From Myxococcales bacterium (GTDB taxonomy: Bacteria > Myxococcota_A > Polyangia > Polyangiales > Polyangiaceae): a DNA stretch of 47,671 bases. The stretch lies in assembly GCA_025355005.1 (NCBI GenBank), contig JANXLV010000264.1:1-47671 (forward strand), read 5' to 3'. The notes under the pieces were generated by a model. That model was given only the letters and a program-made list of their open reading frames with translations. It did not search any database and was not told where the DNA came from. Positions within the stretch are counted from its first letter, which is position 1. Every line of letters begins with the position of its first letter. Below are positions 33,410 through 41,588 of this stretch, in pieces. A program made the position numbers and the translations under genes.

Positions 33410-34438
33410 TCAGAACGAGCCTCCCAGGAGCATGCCGTTGGGCGCCGCACTCAGGTGAAGCTTCTCCACGGGCTGCCACGCGCTCTTCTTCTCCACCTTG
33501 GGCGACAGCACGATCAGTGTGATGCCACCGGCGAGCAGAACGCCGCCAGCGATGAACGAGACCGTGCTCACCGTAGAGAACGTGCGGCCGTCCGACTGCG
33601 CAGAGGAGCCAGTGGAGTCACATCCTATGACGGGGCCGGTGGTGGGGCAGTGCGTGTCCGTGACGTTCTTCTTGTCGATTGTCAGCACACCGAAGACCGA
33701 GCCGATGGCGATCCCCGCAATACCAACGCCGCCCGCGATGAAGCCGACAGTGCGCAGCGGGGACGTCTCGTTCGTGGCGCCGCCGTCGCCGGTGCTCGGG
33801 GACCCGCCTTCGGGCCTGCCGGTGACCTTCTCGCTGCTGATCTCTCCGAGCTGGACGGTGTATGCCTCCTTGCCGCCCTCCGCGAGCTTCACGGCGACGG
33901 CGAGATCCTTGCGACCTGGTGACTTGATCACCACGTGGTGCTCACCAGGGTCCTCTGGCAGTGCGACGCCCAGGCTGGCGACGGAGAGCTCCACGTCGTC
34001 CACCGTGATCTTCGTGCCTTCGGGAAGGGCCTTGTCGGCACGCAACGTCAGGCGCGCGAGGCGAGGCTCGAGCGTGTCGCGCAGGGTCTTGGCGACCACC
34101 TTGCGATCGTCGCCCTCGGGCAGACCTTCCATGGCGGCGCGCGCGTGCTCCCACGCGAGCGAGAGCTTGCCGACCTTCTCCTCCGCGACGGCGAGATTCA
34201 CCAGCGTGCCCGGCGCCGGATCCAGCCGCTGACTCTCCGCGAACATCGCCCGCGCCTTGTCGAACTCGCCGCGCTTCATCGCCGCGCGACCATCCAGAAA
34301 GAACTGCTCGGCGGCCGGCGAGCCCTCGGCTCGCGCCATCTGCTCGGAGGACACGACATGCGCGACGCTGCTGACGAGAAGCAGGCCGGCGCTCGCTGCT
34401 CTGACGCCGAACACCCTGGTTTTCCGAGCCAAACGCAC
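33410..34438 (-). CDS. Exported TPR/PEGA-like protein with two membrane spans
   Basis: A 342-residue protein with signal peptide (MRLARKTRVFGVRAASAGLL). Residues about 40-110 read as tetratricopeptide helices (FFLDGRAAMKRGEFDKARAM, TLVNLAVAEEKVGKLSLAWE); 125-200 resemble a PEGA-like beta domain (ITVDDVELSVASLGVALPED, HHVVIKSPGRKDLAVAVKL); two hydrophobic segments follow (TVGFIAGGVGIAGIAIGSVF and VSFIAGGVLLAGGITLIVL). This layout is very common in Polyangiales. Role unknown, probably envelope. Confidence 0.8.
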   Translation of the reverse strand: MRLARKTRVFGVRAASAGLLLVSSVAHVVSSEQMARAEGSPAAEQFFLDGRAAMKRGEFDKARAMFAESQRLDPAPGTLVNLAVAEEKVGKLSLAWEHARAAMEGLPEGDDRKVVAKTLRDTLEPRLARLTLRADKALPEGTKITVDDVELSVASLGVALPEDPGEHHVVIKSPGRKDLAVAVKLAEGGKEAYTVQLGEISSEKVTGRPEGGSPSTGDGGATNETSPLRTVGFIAGGVGIAGIAIGSVFGVLTIDKKNVTDTHCPTTGPVIGCDSTGSSAQSDGRTFSTVSTVSFIAGGVLLAGGITLIVLSPKVEKKSAWQPVEKLHLSAAPNGMLLGGSF

Positions 34439-34469
34439 GTGTCAGGTATACCATCGGCCTCGCGTCGAC

Positions 34470-36371
34470 ATGTCATCGAAAAAGACCGCTGCGCACTTCG
34501 TCGTTCTCACCGCGTCGTCCGGCCGGGCCATCACGTCCGCCGCGGGCACGCTGCCGGGTGGCGTGTCGTTCTTCTCGCTGGATGGTGACGTCGTGCGCAT
34601 CGGCGCGGCTCCGGAGGCGGAGCTGTTCCTGTCGGACCCGGAGCTCTCTGGCATCCACGCTCGCGTGGAGCAGCGCGAGGAGGGCTACGTCCTGGTGCGC
34701 GAGCAGAATCCGCTGCTCGTGAATGGCATGCGCGTGCGCGTGCACGTGCTGGCGCCGTTCGACATGGTCGTCATCGGAAAGAACGCGCTGTCATTCCGCA
34801 CGGGACCGCCGCCGAACCTCGACGGCGTGGGTGGCTCAGCATCCGGCACCACCACTGGGCCCGCAGGTCCCGGCGGGGCCGCAGCTCCCGGCGGGACTGG
34901 CCGCGCCGGCGCGCCATCGCACCTCGATGCGATCCGCAGGCTGACGACGTTCGCGGCGCGCGCTCAGGAAGGTGAGAACCCGGCCATCCTTGCCGAGCGC
35001 CTGATGGGTGACCTGCTCGCCCTCACGGGCGCTACGCGCGGCACGCTTGTTCGTCTCTCCCAGGACGAGGACCCGGTGAGCCTGGTCGCATGCACGCAAG
35101 GCAGCTTCTCTGGTGGCGAGGTCGTCGTGAGCCGCACGCTGCTCGCGAAGATGCGCGCGCTCGGGCAGCCGCTGTTCGTGGAGAACACGCTCACCGATCC
35201 GGATCTGGTCGGCGCGGCAAGCATCGCAGGCGAGCCGGCGCTCTCCGCGCTGTGTGCGCCCATCTTCTCCGAGGGTCGTATCGTCGGTGCGATCTACTTC
35301 TCCGCCCGCGCGAGCTCGCGCATGAACCGCGACGCGCTCGAGCTCGTGGAGCTCTACGCAACACATGCGGTCTCCATCCTGGAGAGCGAACGCAAGCAAG
35401 CGCGCCTCCGTGAGCGCCTGGATCTGCTTGGCGAGAAGAAGGACGACGACAGCCTCATCGTTGGCGAGAGCGAGCCCATCTACGCGCTGAAGAAGATGCT
35501 GCGCAAGGTCTCCGGCTCGCGCGCGCCCGTGCTGGTGACGGGTGAGACGGGCACCGGCAAGGAGCTCGTGGCAAAGGAGATCCACCGGCTCTCCACGCGC
35601 GCGCGCGGCCCGTTCATCGCCGTGAACTGCGGAGCGATCCCGCACGAGCTCCTCGCAAGTGAGCTCTTCGGCCACAAGCGTGGCGCGTTCACTGGAGCAA
35701 GCGCAGATCGCCTTGGCTTCTTCCGCAGCGCCGAGGGCGGCACGTTGTTCCTGGACGAGGTGGGCGAGATGCCGCTCTCGCAGCAGGTCTCTCTGCTCCG
35801 CGTGCTGCAGGAGGAGCGCGTCTCGCCCGTGGGCTCGGAGGACAGCGTGCCTGTGGACGTGCGCGTGGTCTGCGCCACGAACCGCAACCTCCAGGAAGAG
35901 GTACAGACCGGCCGTTTCCGTCAGGACCTCTACTTCCGCCTCGCCGTGGTCGAGGTGCGCTTGCCGCCGCTTCGAGAGCGCCCGGGCGACGTGCTCCGGC
36001 TCGCGCAGCACTTCCTGCGCCGGTTCGCGAAGGAGCATGGCAACACCGCGCTGACCTTCTCCGACGACGCGCTCGTCGCCCTGCAACGCGCGCGTTGGGA
36101 GGGCAACGTACGCGAGCTCGAGGCGAGCATTCGCCGCGCGGTGCTCATGACGGAGGACAACGGCATCGGTGCGCGCGAGCTCGGCCTCGTGGCGCCGAAC
36201 CAGGGCAGCATGCCGCCCGCGCCGCTGGTCCGCCCGCTCTCGATGGCCCGCGACGAGTTCCTGCGCGGCTACGTCCGCGAGGTCGTCGACCGCTTCGGAG
36301 GCAACCGCACCGCCGCCGCCGACGCGTTGATGGTGAGCGCGAGGACCGTCTTCAAATACATGGATGAGTAG
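34470..36371 (+). CDS. FHA-GAF-sigma-54 activator
   Basis: A 633-residue transcription activator. Order: FHA-like domain (about 35-110: VRIGAAPEAELFLSDPELSG, IHARVEQREEGYVLV), GAF domain (about 165-305), AAA+ sigma-54 domain (about 335-560) with Walker A GETGTGKE, loop FGHKRGAFTGAS and Walker B GGTLFLDEVGEM, and a C-terminal Fis-type helix-turn-helix (GGNRTAAADALMVSARTVFK). FHA-type enhancer-binding proteins are abundant in myxobacteria and link Ser/Thr kinases to sigma-54 promoters. The FHA Arg of the usual G-R pair is Ala here, so phospho-Thr binding needs testing. It is divergent from the TPR/PEGA gene with 31 bp between. Confidence 0.92.
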   Translation: MSSKKTAAHFVVLTASSGRAITSAAGTLPGGVSFFSLDGDVVRIGAAPEAELFLSDPELSGIHARVEQREEGYVLVREQNPLLVNGMRVRVHVLAPFDMVVIGKNALSFRTGPPPNLDGVGGSASGTTTGPAGPGGAAAPGGTGRAGAPSHLDAIRRLTTFAARAQEGENPAILAERLMGDLLALTGATRGTLVRLSQDEDPVSLVACTQGSFSGGEVVVSRTLLAKMRALGQPLFVENTLTDPDLVGAASIAGEPALSALCAPIFSEGRIVGAIYFSARASSRMNRDALELVELYATHAVSILESERKQARLRERLDLLGEKKDDDSLIVGESEPIYALKKMLRKVSGSRAPVLVTGETGTGKELVAKEIHRLSTRARGPFIAVNCGAIPHELLASELFGHKRGAFTGASADRLGFFRSAEGGTLFLDEVGEMPLSQQVSLLRVLQEERVSPVGSEDSVPVDVRVVCATNRNLQEEVQTGRFRQDLYFRLAVVEVRLPPLRERPGDVLRLAQHFLRRFAKEHGNTALTFSDDALVALQRARWEGNVRELEASIRRAVLMTEDNGIGARELGLVAPNQGSMPPAPLVRPLSMARDEFLRGYVREVVDRFGGNRTAAADALMVSARTVFKYMDE

Positions 36372-36430
36372 CGAGGCGCGCGCGCTCGAAGAATTTGGGA
36401 ACTAAGTACGTCGACCTGTGTCGCAGCTTC

Positions 36431-37702
36431 ATGCGCTCGGTTTCGGCTGGCCTCTCCCTTCTCCTCGTTCTTGCGGTTTCGTCGACTGCCGCGGGTGACG
36501 TGCCGGTGGCGGCGGAACCAGCGACCGCGCCGGTCAGTCCAGCCGAAGCATGCAGACGTGGGGAGGCGCTTCGCGGCGTCGCGGAGTACGCGTTGGCGGC
36601 GGAGGCGCTGACGCAGTGTGCTCGTTTATTTCCCGCGGAGGCGCGCGGCAAGACGGCGCTCGCGGACGCGGTAGTGCTGCGGCTCGGGCTCGGTGAGGAC
36701 GCGGAGGCGATGCGCCTGGCTGGTGACTTCGTCAAGATGTACGGCGCGACGGATCACACCCGCGCGGCGACGGTGGTCTTCGCGGTCGCGGCCCATCAAG
36801 GAGAGAAGGCGCGCTGGCGCGAGGCCTCCGAGATCCTGTCCCGAAATCAGAGCCTCATCGATGCGGCGCCGATCGACATCCGTCTCCAGGCGCGGCTCGT
36901 GGCAGGGCGCGCGCAGCTTCACGGCCCGACGCCCGATCGCGGATACGCGGAGCTCAAGACCGCGCTCGCGATGTACGGGAACGGCGGCGCGCTCGGCGAC
37001 ATGATCGCGATCGCCTATCCCAACGAAGACGAAGGCCAGCGCATGCGCCGCATCGGCAAATCGCTCAACGCAGTCGGCGACGCGCTCGTGCTGCTCGCCG
37101 ATCGCGACCTCGGAAAGAGCGTGGCTTCGCAGAGGCCGCCCGTCTACACGGGCACACGGTCGATGGACGCGCTTCATCACTACCTCACGACGGCCGTGCC
37201 CGAATGGATGACGCGACGACGCATGGCGATCGAGGAGCGGGAGCGGCAGTATACCGCCGTGCTCGAGATGCGCCCCGTGCCGCCACCGAAGGCGGTGATC
37301 GCTGCGGCGGGGGCCGTCGGGAAGATGTGGGCGGACTATGCGGACGACCTTGCCCACCTCGTTCCGCTCGACGGATACCCGGTGACGCGTGTCGCTGCCA
37401 CACCGACCACGACACCGACGCGCGCAGAAGCACGCGCCGCGCTCGAGGAGGTGCGTCGGCCGATCCGTGAGCGGCAGGCGATCCCCGCGATGCGCAAGTG
37501 CGTCTCGCTGTCGGTCAAGTACCAGTACACGGACGAGCGGTCGCAGGGCTGCGAGGCGTGGCTCGTGAAGAATGATCCGGAGACGCGACCCCGCTCCGAG
37601 CTTGCGCCTGAGCCGCAGGCGCTCAGCGGCCAGTGGGCTGCAAACGAACCCGCGACCGCGACCTCGACCTCGACCTCGACCTCGCCGCCGATCAGCCCTT
37701 GA
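36431..37702 (+). CDS. Exported TPR-like protein with (TS)n tail
   Basis: A 423-residue protein. The ATG at 36431 gives signal peptide MRSVSAGLSLLLVLAVSSTA. The mature part is helical throughout and TPR-like in its first half (EALRGVAEYALAAEALTQCA, EARGKTALADAVVLRLGL). The tail ends in a Thr-Ser run (ATATSTSTSTSPP) encoded by a hexanucleotide repeat. No family is recognised. It is the last gene before the cobalamin riboswitch but ends about 50 bases upstream of it, and is unlikely to share its control. Confidence 0.75.
   Translation: MRSVSAGLSLLLVLAVSSTAAGDVPVAAEPATAPVSPAEACRRGEALRGVAEYALAAEALTQCARLFPAEARGKTALADAVVLRLGLGEDAEAMRLAGDFVKMYGATDHTRAATVVFAVAAHQGEKARWREASEILSRNQSLIDAAPIDIRLQARLVAGRAQLHGPTPDRGYAELKTALAMYGNGGALGDMIAIAYPNEDEGQRMRRIGKSLNAVGDALVLLADRDLGKSVASQRPPVYTGTRSMDALHHYLTTAVPEWMTRRRMAIEERERQYTAVLEMRPVPPPKAVIAAAGAVGKMWADYADDLAHLVPLDGYPVTRVAATPTTTPTRAEARAALEEVRRPIRERQAIPAMRKCVSLSVKYQYTDERSQGCEAWLVKNDPETRPRSELAPEPQALSGQWAANEPATATSTSTSTSPPISP
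37654..37684 (+). repeat. Hexanucleotide repeat GACCTC
   Basis: One GACCGC unit and four GACCTC units at the C-terminus of the TPR-like gene, read in frame as Thr-Ser. Related arrays occur at 39949, 46421 and 47519. Confidence 0.85.
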
Positions 37703-37749
37703 TGCTCGGGCTCGGGCGGGGCACGGACGCGTGTACGGGGAGAGGGGGC

Positions 37750-37850
37750 TGTGGTATCCAGGACCTGTCTTTCGAGGTCGGAAGTCGGTGTGAGTCCGAC
37801 GCGGTGCCGCCACTGTGACCGGATAGCCGGGAGCCAGAGCAACCTCGAAC
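37750..37850 (+). ncRNA. Cobalamin riboswitch (compact form)
   Basis: The conserved B12 core is visible at 37780-37840: GGAAGTCGGTGTGAGTCCGAC, then CCGCCACTGTGACCGG and GAGCCAGAG, matching GGAA-xx-GGTG-xx-A-x-TCC and the B12-box CCGCxACTGTxA. GTCGG (37784-37788) and CCGAC (37796-37800) form one stem; CCGG-ATAG-CCGG (37819-37830) is another; TTCGAGGT (37771-37778) and ACCTCGAA (37842-37849) close the core with eight perfect pairs. The long peripheral domain of the classic riboswitch is missing, so it resembles the shorter cobalamin classes. It precedes the lipoprotein start at 37939 by about 90 bases. Confidence 0.88.
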
Positions 37851-37926
37851 GGTGGGTCATTTTTCGATTGGTTGCATAGTGCATACAATCGCGGAAAGCC
37901 CTCTCTTTGCCGCGCGAGCCACGCGG

Positions 37927-37941
37927 TTCGAGGTCTCCGTG
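37927..37941 (+). promoter_or_regulatory. Ribosome-binding site inside a copy of the riboswitch closing stem
   Basis: TTCGAGGTC recurs at 37927-37935, identical to the aptamer's 5' edge at 37771-37779. It contains the GAGG ribosome-binding site five bases before the GTG start at 37939. ACCTCGAA at 37842-37849 can pair with either copy, suggesting a translational switch. Confidence 0.55.
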
Positions 37942-38736
37942 AAGAAGCTCTGCTACCCCGCCCTCTCGCTCTCGTCGTTCGCGGCGCTGCTCGTCGCATG
38001 CAGTGCCAGTAGCTCGGGGGGTGGCAATGCCTCCGATGCTGGCAACGTCGACCTTGGCGACGACGGGTCCACGTCGGGGTTCGTGGATGGCGGTGGAGCG
38101 GTCGTGCAGCACCCGACAGATGGTGGCTTCGTGACTGCGGACGGCGGTGTCATCCGCGCGGACCGCTTCATCATCAAGGTGGAGTCGGTGACGTACGGTC
38201 CGTGCGCGGGCTTCGGTCAGGCGCAGCTTCCCGGCGTGGTCCAGGGGCCGCCGCTGGGCGGTGGTGACCTGCACGGAAGCCTGGACGTGCTGTCGCTCGG
38301 CACGGGCGGCCAGATCGTCCTTTCATTTGGTGACAACGCGATAGAGGACGGCGCCGGCCCCGACTTCATCGTCTTCGAGAATCCGTTCAATGCGGGGAGC
38401 GCTCCCAACGGCGCCCTGTTCGCGGAGCCGGGCGAAGTGAGCGTGAGCGCAGACGGCACCACTTGGAAGACCTACCCATGCACGGCGACCGCTGCTCCCT
38501 ACGGCGCGTGCGCCGGCTGGCATCCCGTGTATTCTACACCTGACAACGGGCTCTCCCCGTTCGACCCGAGCAGCGGAGGCGGTGATGCGTTCGATCTCGC
38601 CGACGTCGGGCTCACCGAGGTACGCTTCGTGCGCATCGTGGACAAGACCGCAGGGGCGTGTGCCATGGGCAGCAGCATCGACACCAACGGCTTCGACCTG
38701 GACGCGATCGCGATCGTCCACGCAAAGACTCCATGA
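37939..38736 (+). CDS. Riboswitch-controlled cell-surface lipoprotein
   Basis: A 265-residue lipoprotein. GTG start at 37939 with GAGG upstream; signal peptide ends in lipobox LLVAC. After a Gly/Asp-rich spacer comes a beta-rich domain with Cys-containing loops: GGGQ-like strands (GGQIVLSFGDNAIEDGAGPD), FIVFENPFNAGS, EPGEVSVSADGTTWKTYPC and EVRFVRIVDKTAG. Secreted proteins with VFENPF...EVSVSxDGxxW motifs are annotated 'cell surface protein', and in my recollection occur near B12-type TonB receptors. With the cobalamin riboswitch upstream, a cobalamin-capturing surface lipoprotein is plausible but unproven. Its stop overlaps the next start (ATGA). Confidence 0.85.
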   Translation: MKKLCYPALSLSSFAALLVACSASSSGGGNASDAGNVDLGDDGSTSGFVDGGGAVVQHPTDGGFVTADGGVIRADRFIIKVESVTYGPCAGFGQAQLPGVVQGPPLGGGDLHGSLDVLSLGTGGQIVLSFGDNAIEDGAGPDFIVFENPFNAGSAPNGALFAEPGEVSVSADGTTWKTYPCTATAAPYGACAGWHPVYSTPDNGLSPFDPSSGGGDAFDLADVGLTEVRFVRIVDKTAGACAMGSSIDTNGFDLDAIAIVHAKTP

Positions 38737-39584
38737 CCCACCCACGCACGCTTGCGACAACAGTTCTTCTCGTGAGCGTGGGCGTGGGCTGCGCGATGCC
38801 GAACAGGGCGCCCGTGAATGGCTTTGTCTTCACGCATGTGAAGACGGGCGACAACGTCACGGGCAACACACTCGAGGAGCGCAGCGTGAAGGGGTGCGCG
38901 TCGTCACTGCTCGGAGCGCTCGCGTGGGGAAACGCGTCGGTCGCCGGGGTCGCGGGCAACTCCACGCAGGTGAGCGTGGTGGACTCGGACGAGCTCTCTG
39001 TCCTCGGCATCTACGCGCGTCACTGCACCATCGTGCACGCGGGCAGCAGCGAGATCTCTCTCGAGGACGAGCCGGAGGATCCCGCGACGATGCCCCAGCC
39101 GCCGAAGGTGAAATACTACGCGGAGGGCACGGCACCGCAACCGGGCGATCCAGCGCAGTCCGACGTTCCGCCCGGCACCCCGCAGCCTGGGTCGACGGAC
39201 CCGAAGCTGTCGTGGGGAAAGACGCCGCAGCCGGAGGCTCCGATCATCGCAACACCTCCCGGGTGGCCGCCGTCCGTGGGTATCGCGGACCGCACGGCGT
39301 GCACGCTGGTGTGCATGGAGAACGGCGCGTCGGTGGAGGGCGCACAGGTCGAGGTGGTGATCAACAAACAGCTCGGCGCGTTGCGCGCCTGCGCGCTGCA
39401 CGCGATGGAATACCACGCGGTCTCCGCAGCGGTGACCTTCGGGCAAGACGGCCGGATGATGATGAGCGTGAACACCCGCGGGCTGAAGCCGCCGATGCGC
39501 GACTGCGTGGCGCAGATCCCGGCGCCCGGCTACTTCCACGGGCCGCCCAACACACGGTGGAAATGTACCGACTACTGCAGGTAG
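38733..39584 (+). CDS. TRL-domain lipoprotein with C-terminal Cys module
   Basis: A 283-residue lipoprotein coupled by ATGA overlap to the riboswitch-controlled gene. Lipobox VGVGC (Cys20). Residues about 25-105 match the TRL-like family: NGFVFTHVKTGDNVT, VKGCASSLLGALAWGNASVA, VVDSDELSVLGIYARHCTIV. A Pro/Gly spacer follows, then a C-terminal module (about 180-283) with conserved cysteines (DRTACTLVCMENGA, LGALRACALHA, PMRDCVAQIPAPGYF, WKCTDYCR). The same module ends the convergent gene 39607-40269. It resembles the AgmX/TonB-C-like 'R-x-C...F-x-x-D-G' pattern. Function unknown; control by cobalamin expected through the shared transcript. Confidence 0.82.
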   Translation: MTHPRTLATTVLLVSVGVGCAMPNRAPVNGFVFTHVKTGDNVTGNTLEERSVKGCASSLLGALAWGNASVAGVAGNSTQVSVVDSDELSVLGIYARHCTIVHAGSSEISLEDEPEDPATMPQPPKVKYYAEGTAPQPGDPAQSDVPPGTPQPGSTDPKLSWGKTPQPEAPIIATPPGWPPSVGIADRTACTLVCMENGASVEGAQVEVVINKQLGALRACALHAMEYHAVSAAVTFGQDGRMMMSVNTRGLKPPMRDCVAQIPAPGYFHGPPNTRWKCTDYCR

Positions 39585-39606
39585 ACCTGCGATCGAGACA
39601 CGCAGC

Positions 39607-40269
39607 TCACTGGCAGTAGTCCGCGCATTTCCAGTGCGTGTTCAGCGGACCCTTGAAGTAGCCGGGCGCCGGGATCCGCGACATGCACTCCTGCATCGGG
39701 CGACGCACGCTGCCCGTCTCGATCGTGAACGCGAGCCTCCCATCGGCACCGAAGTTCGCGTCGGACTGGACCACCCGATTCTCGTTGGCCTGACGTGAGC
39801 ATTGCCTGATAGCCCCGAGCTGCTTCGCGAGATGCCGCTCCAGATCACCGCTATCGACAGCCTGCCCGTTGTTCATGCAGCGATAGGAGCAAGGCGTCCG
39901 GTCCGCCAGACCAACACTGGCAGGCCACGCAGTCGAGGCGGGGGCAGTCGGGGTCGGGGTCGAGGTCGAGGTCGGGGTCGAGGTCGGGGTCGAGGTCGAG
40001 GTCGGGGTCGAGGTCGGGGTCGAGGTCGAGGTCGAGGTCGAGGTCGAGGTCGAGGTCGGGGGTGACGTTGTGTCTGCGATCGCGGTGGGGGTCGCAGCGT
40101 CGTCGGCGCCCCCATCGAGCGGCGCGGCGGGTGCCTCCGACAGTGTCACCGCTGGTTTTAGGTGGCCAGTGGAGCGTTGCGGCTGCGCGCCGGTGCCGCA
40201 GCCCACCAGCGCAACGATGCCCAGGTAGACAACGCGCTTCGTGATGCCCGACGGTCGAACTCTCTTCAT
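39607..40269 (-). CDS. Lipoprotein with Thr/Ser/Pro linker and C-terminal Cys module
   Basis: A 220-residue lipoprotein. The start at 40269 gives signal peptide MKRVRPSGITKRVVYLGIVA and lipobox ALVGC; an ATG at 40290 is an alternative. Residues about 70-110 are a (Thr-Ser/Thr-Pro)n linker made by a hexanucleotide repeat. The C-terminal about 100 residues (SVGLADRTPCSYRCMNNG, QLGAIRQCSRQA, PMQECMSRIPAPGYF, WKCADYCQ) are a paralogue of the C-terminus of the TRL lipoprotein that faces it, with 22 bp between the stops. Confidence 0.82.
   Translation of the reverse strand: MKRVRPSGITKRVVYLGIVALVGCGTGAQPQRSTGHLKPAVTLSEAPAAPLDGGADDAATPTAIADTTSPPTSTSTSTSTSTSTPTSTPTSTSTPTSTPTSTSTPTPTAPASTAWPASVGLADRTPCSYRCMNNGQAVDSGDLERHLAKQLGAIRQCSRQANENRVVQSDANFGADGRLAFTIETGSVRRPMQECMSRIPAPGYFKGPLNTHWKCADYCQ
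39949..40060 (-). repeat. Hexanucleotide repeat GACCTC/GACCCC (about 18 units)
   Basis: On the minus (sense) strand the array reads GACCTC and GACCCC in mixed order for about 110 bp and encodes Thr-Ser and Thr-Pro in frame. It is the longest of four such arrays in the window. Confidence 0.9.
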
Positions 40270-40286
40270 CAATCCAATCCTTCCAT

Positions 40287-41588
40287 TCACGGCGAGAGCT
40301 GGGCGCGATAGACGCCTTCGCTCTCGTCCGGCCCGCCCTGCGCGGCCGTAGTGTAGGCGAACGCGGGGTCCAGCGCGATCGGCGAAGCGCTCGAGAGACG
40401 CGGATGAATCGTAGCGGGACTCACGGCGCCGGTGACATCCACTGCAGCGAGCACGCTGATGGGCGTACCCGAAGGGAGGTGCTCACCGTAGAGGAGATAG
40501 AGCGTGCTGCCGGTGAGGCCGCCGCCTCCGATAAGCAGCGGAAACGTGACGAGCGAGCTGGATACGGGCGGATGCGCGATGAGGCGTGCTCGCGTGGCGC
40601 CGTCCTTCGCGGAGGCGTAGATGCCGGCTATCGGCGATGCGTCCATGGTGCGGTCCACGCCGAACCAGTACGTGTTCATGGCATCCACGCCGATGACGTG
40701 ACCGAACGTGGTGGAAAGATCGGTGACGGCGCCGCCCGCCTCGCACCCAACACGCACGGCCGGAGTCACGGGGCTGCCGAAGCCGAAGTAGACCGCAGCG
40801 TCGTCCGCGACGCCGTACGCGACGCCGGTGGTCTGCGTGAGGTCGTGCACGGTGCCGTTCGAACAGACCGTGCGAATGACTCCGATGACGGGCGAGAAAA
40901 CGCGCGCGACCGACGCGCCCTGACGGACGAGCACGTGCGGCAGTGCGCCAGCGCCGAGGTCGTCGACGAGCGTGGCCACGTTCGTCGCGTAGTCGTAGTG
41001 CATGACGAGCAGATGACCAGAGGCGGGGCTCTCGAAGTAGTAGAGGCCGCCACGGCCATCCGCCGTGGGCAGCAGCGTGGGGAAGATCGGGACGGCGTGC
41101 GTGTTTCCGGTGGACCCGCCAAGGTCGATCGCGCTGATGGGCGGGCCAGCCGCTGCAGGTAGATCTGCGTAGAGCACGGAGCCCGAGAGGACGAGCTCCG
41201 CTGGGCTGGACGGAAAGCGCCCCACGCCCGTGCGCCCGAGGTCCACGCAGATGCCCTGGACGCACGCACCCGAGATGTTCTCCGAGGTCGCGGCGCAGGC
41301 GAGCCCGCAGCCTCCGCAGTTCTGCGGATCCCACGCGGGAGCCGTACACGAGCCGCTGCAACACGCGCCGCCGTCACCGCACGCGATCGCCGCGCACGAT
41401 GCGCCGTCGCCGACGATGCCGGCCTCGATGCCTGCGTCCGTGAGGAGCACGCGCGAGGGCACCGCCTCTTCGTCCGTGGACGGATCGCAGGCGACGATCG
41501 CGACGATCAGCGAGAGCGCGACCGACCCGATGGTGATCGCGACGCGCTCACTCGTCCGAGTCGGGGTCCGCGGGCTTGGGCTTCGCAT
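40287..41588 (-). CDS. Lipoprotein, beta-propeller-like, with Cys-rich N-terminal motif
   Basis: A 433-residue lipoprotein. Signal peptide up to lipobox AIVAC; then a Cys cluster (CAAIACGDGGACCSGSC, CGGCGLAC) of the Polyangiales type. The rest is beta-rich with repeating units (GLYYFESPASGHLLVMHYDY, AVYFGFGSP, TYWFGVDR, TLYLLYGEHLP) that suggest a propeller. The only good start, ATG 41588, overlaps the upstream cytochrome gene by 41 bp, so the two are cotranscribed. Function unknown. Confidence 0.78.
   Translation of the reverse strand: MRSPSPRTPTRTSERVAITIGSVALSLIVAIVACDPSTDEEAVPSRVLLTDAGIEAGIVGDGASCAAIACGDGGACCSGSCTAPAWDPQNCGGCGLACAATSENISGACVQGICVDLGRTGVGRFPSSPAELVLSGSVLYADLPAAAGPPISAIDLGGSTGNTHAVPIFPTLLPTADGRGGLYYFESPASGHLLVMHYDYATNVATLVDDLGAGALPHVLVRQGASVARVFSPVIGVIRTVCSNGTVHDLTQTTGVAYGVADDAAVYFGFGSPVTPAVRVGCEAGGAVTDLSTTFGHVIGVDAMNTYWFGVDRTMDASPIAGIYASAKDGATRARLIAHPPVSSSLVTFPLLIGGGGLTGSTLYLLYGEHLPSGTPISVLAAVDVTGAVSPATIHPRLSSASPIALDPAFAYTTAAQGGPDESEGVYRAQLSP

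Noticed and set aside
39949..40060. CRISPR array
   Set aside because: Units are 6 bp and contiguous without spacers; no cas genes anywhere in the window.
39802..40065. Gly-Arg repeat protein on the plus strand
   Set aside because: Antisense reading of the hexanucleotide repeat in a minus-strand lipoprotein gene.
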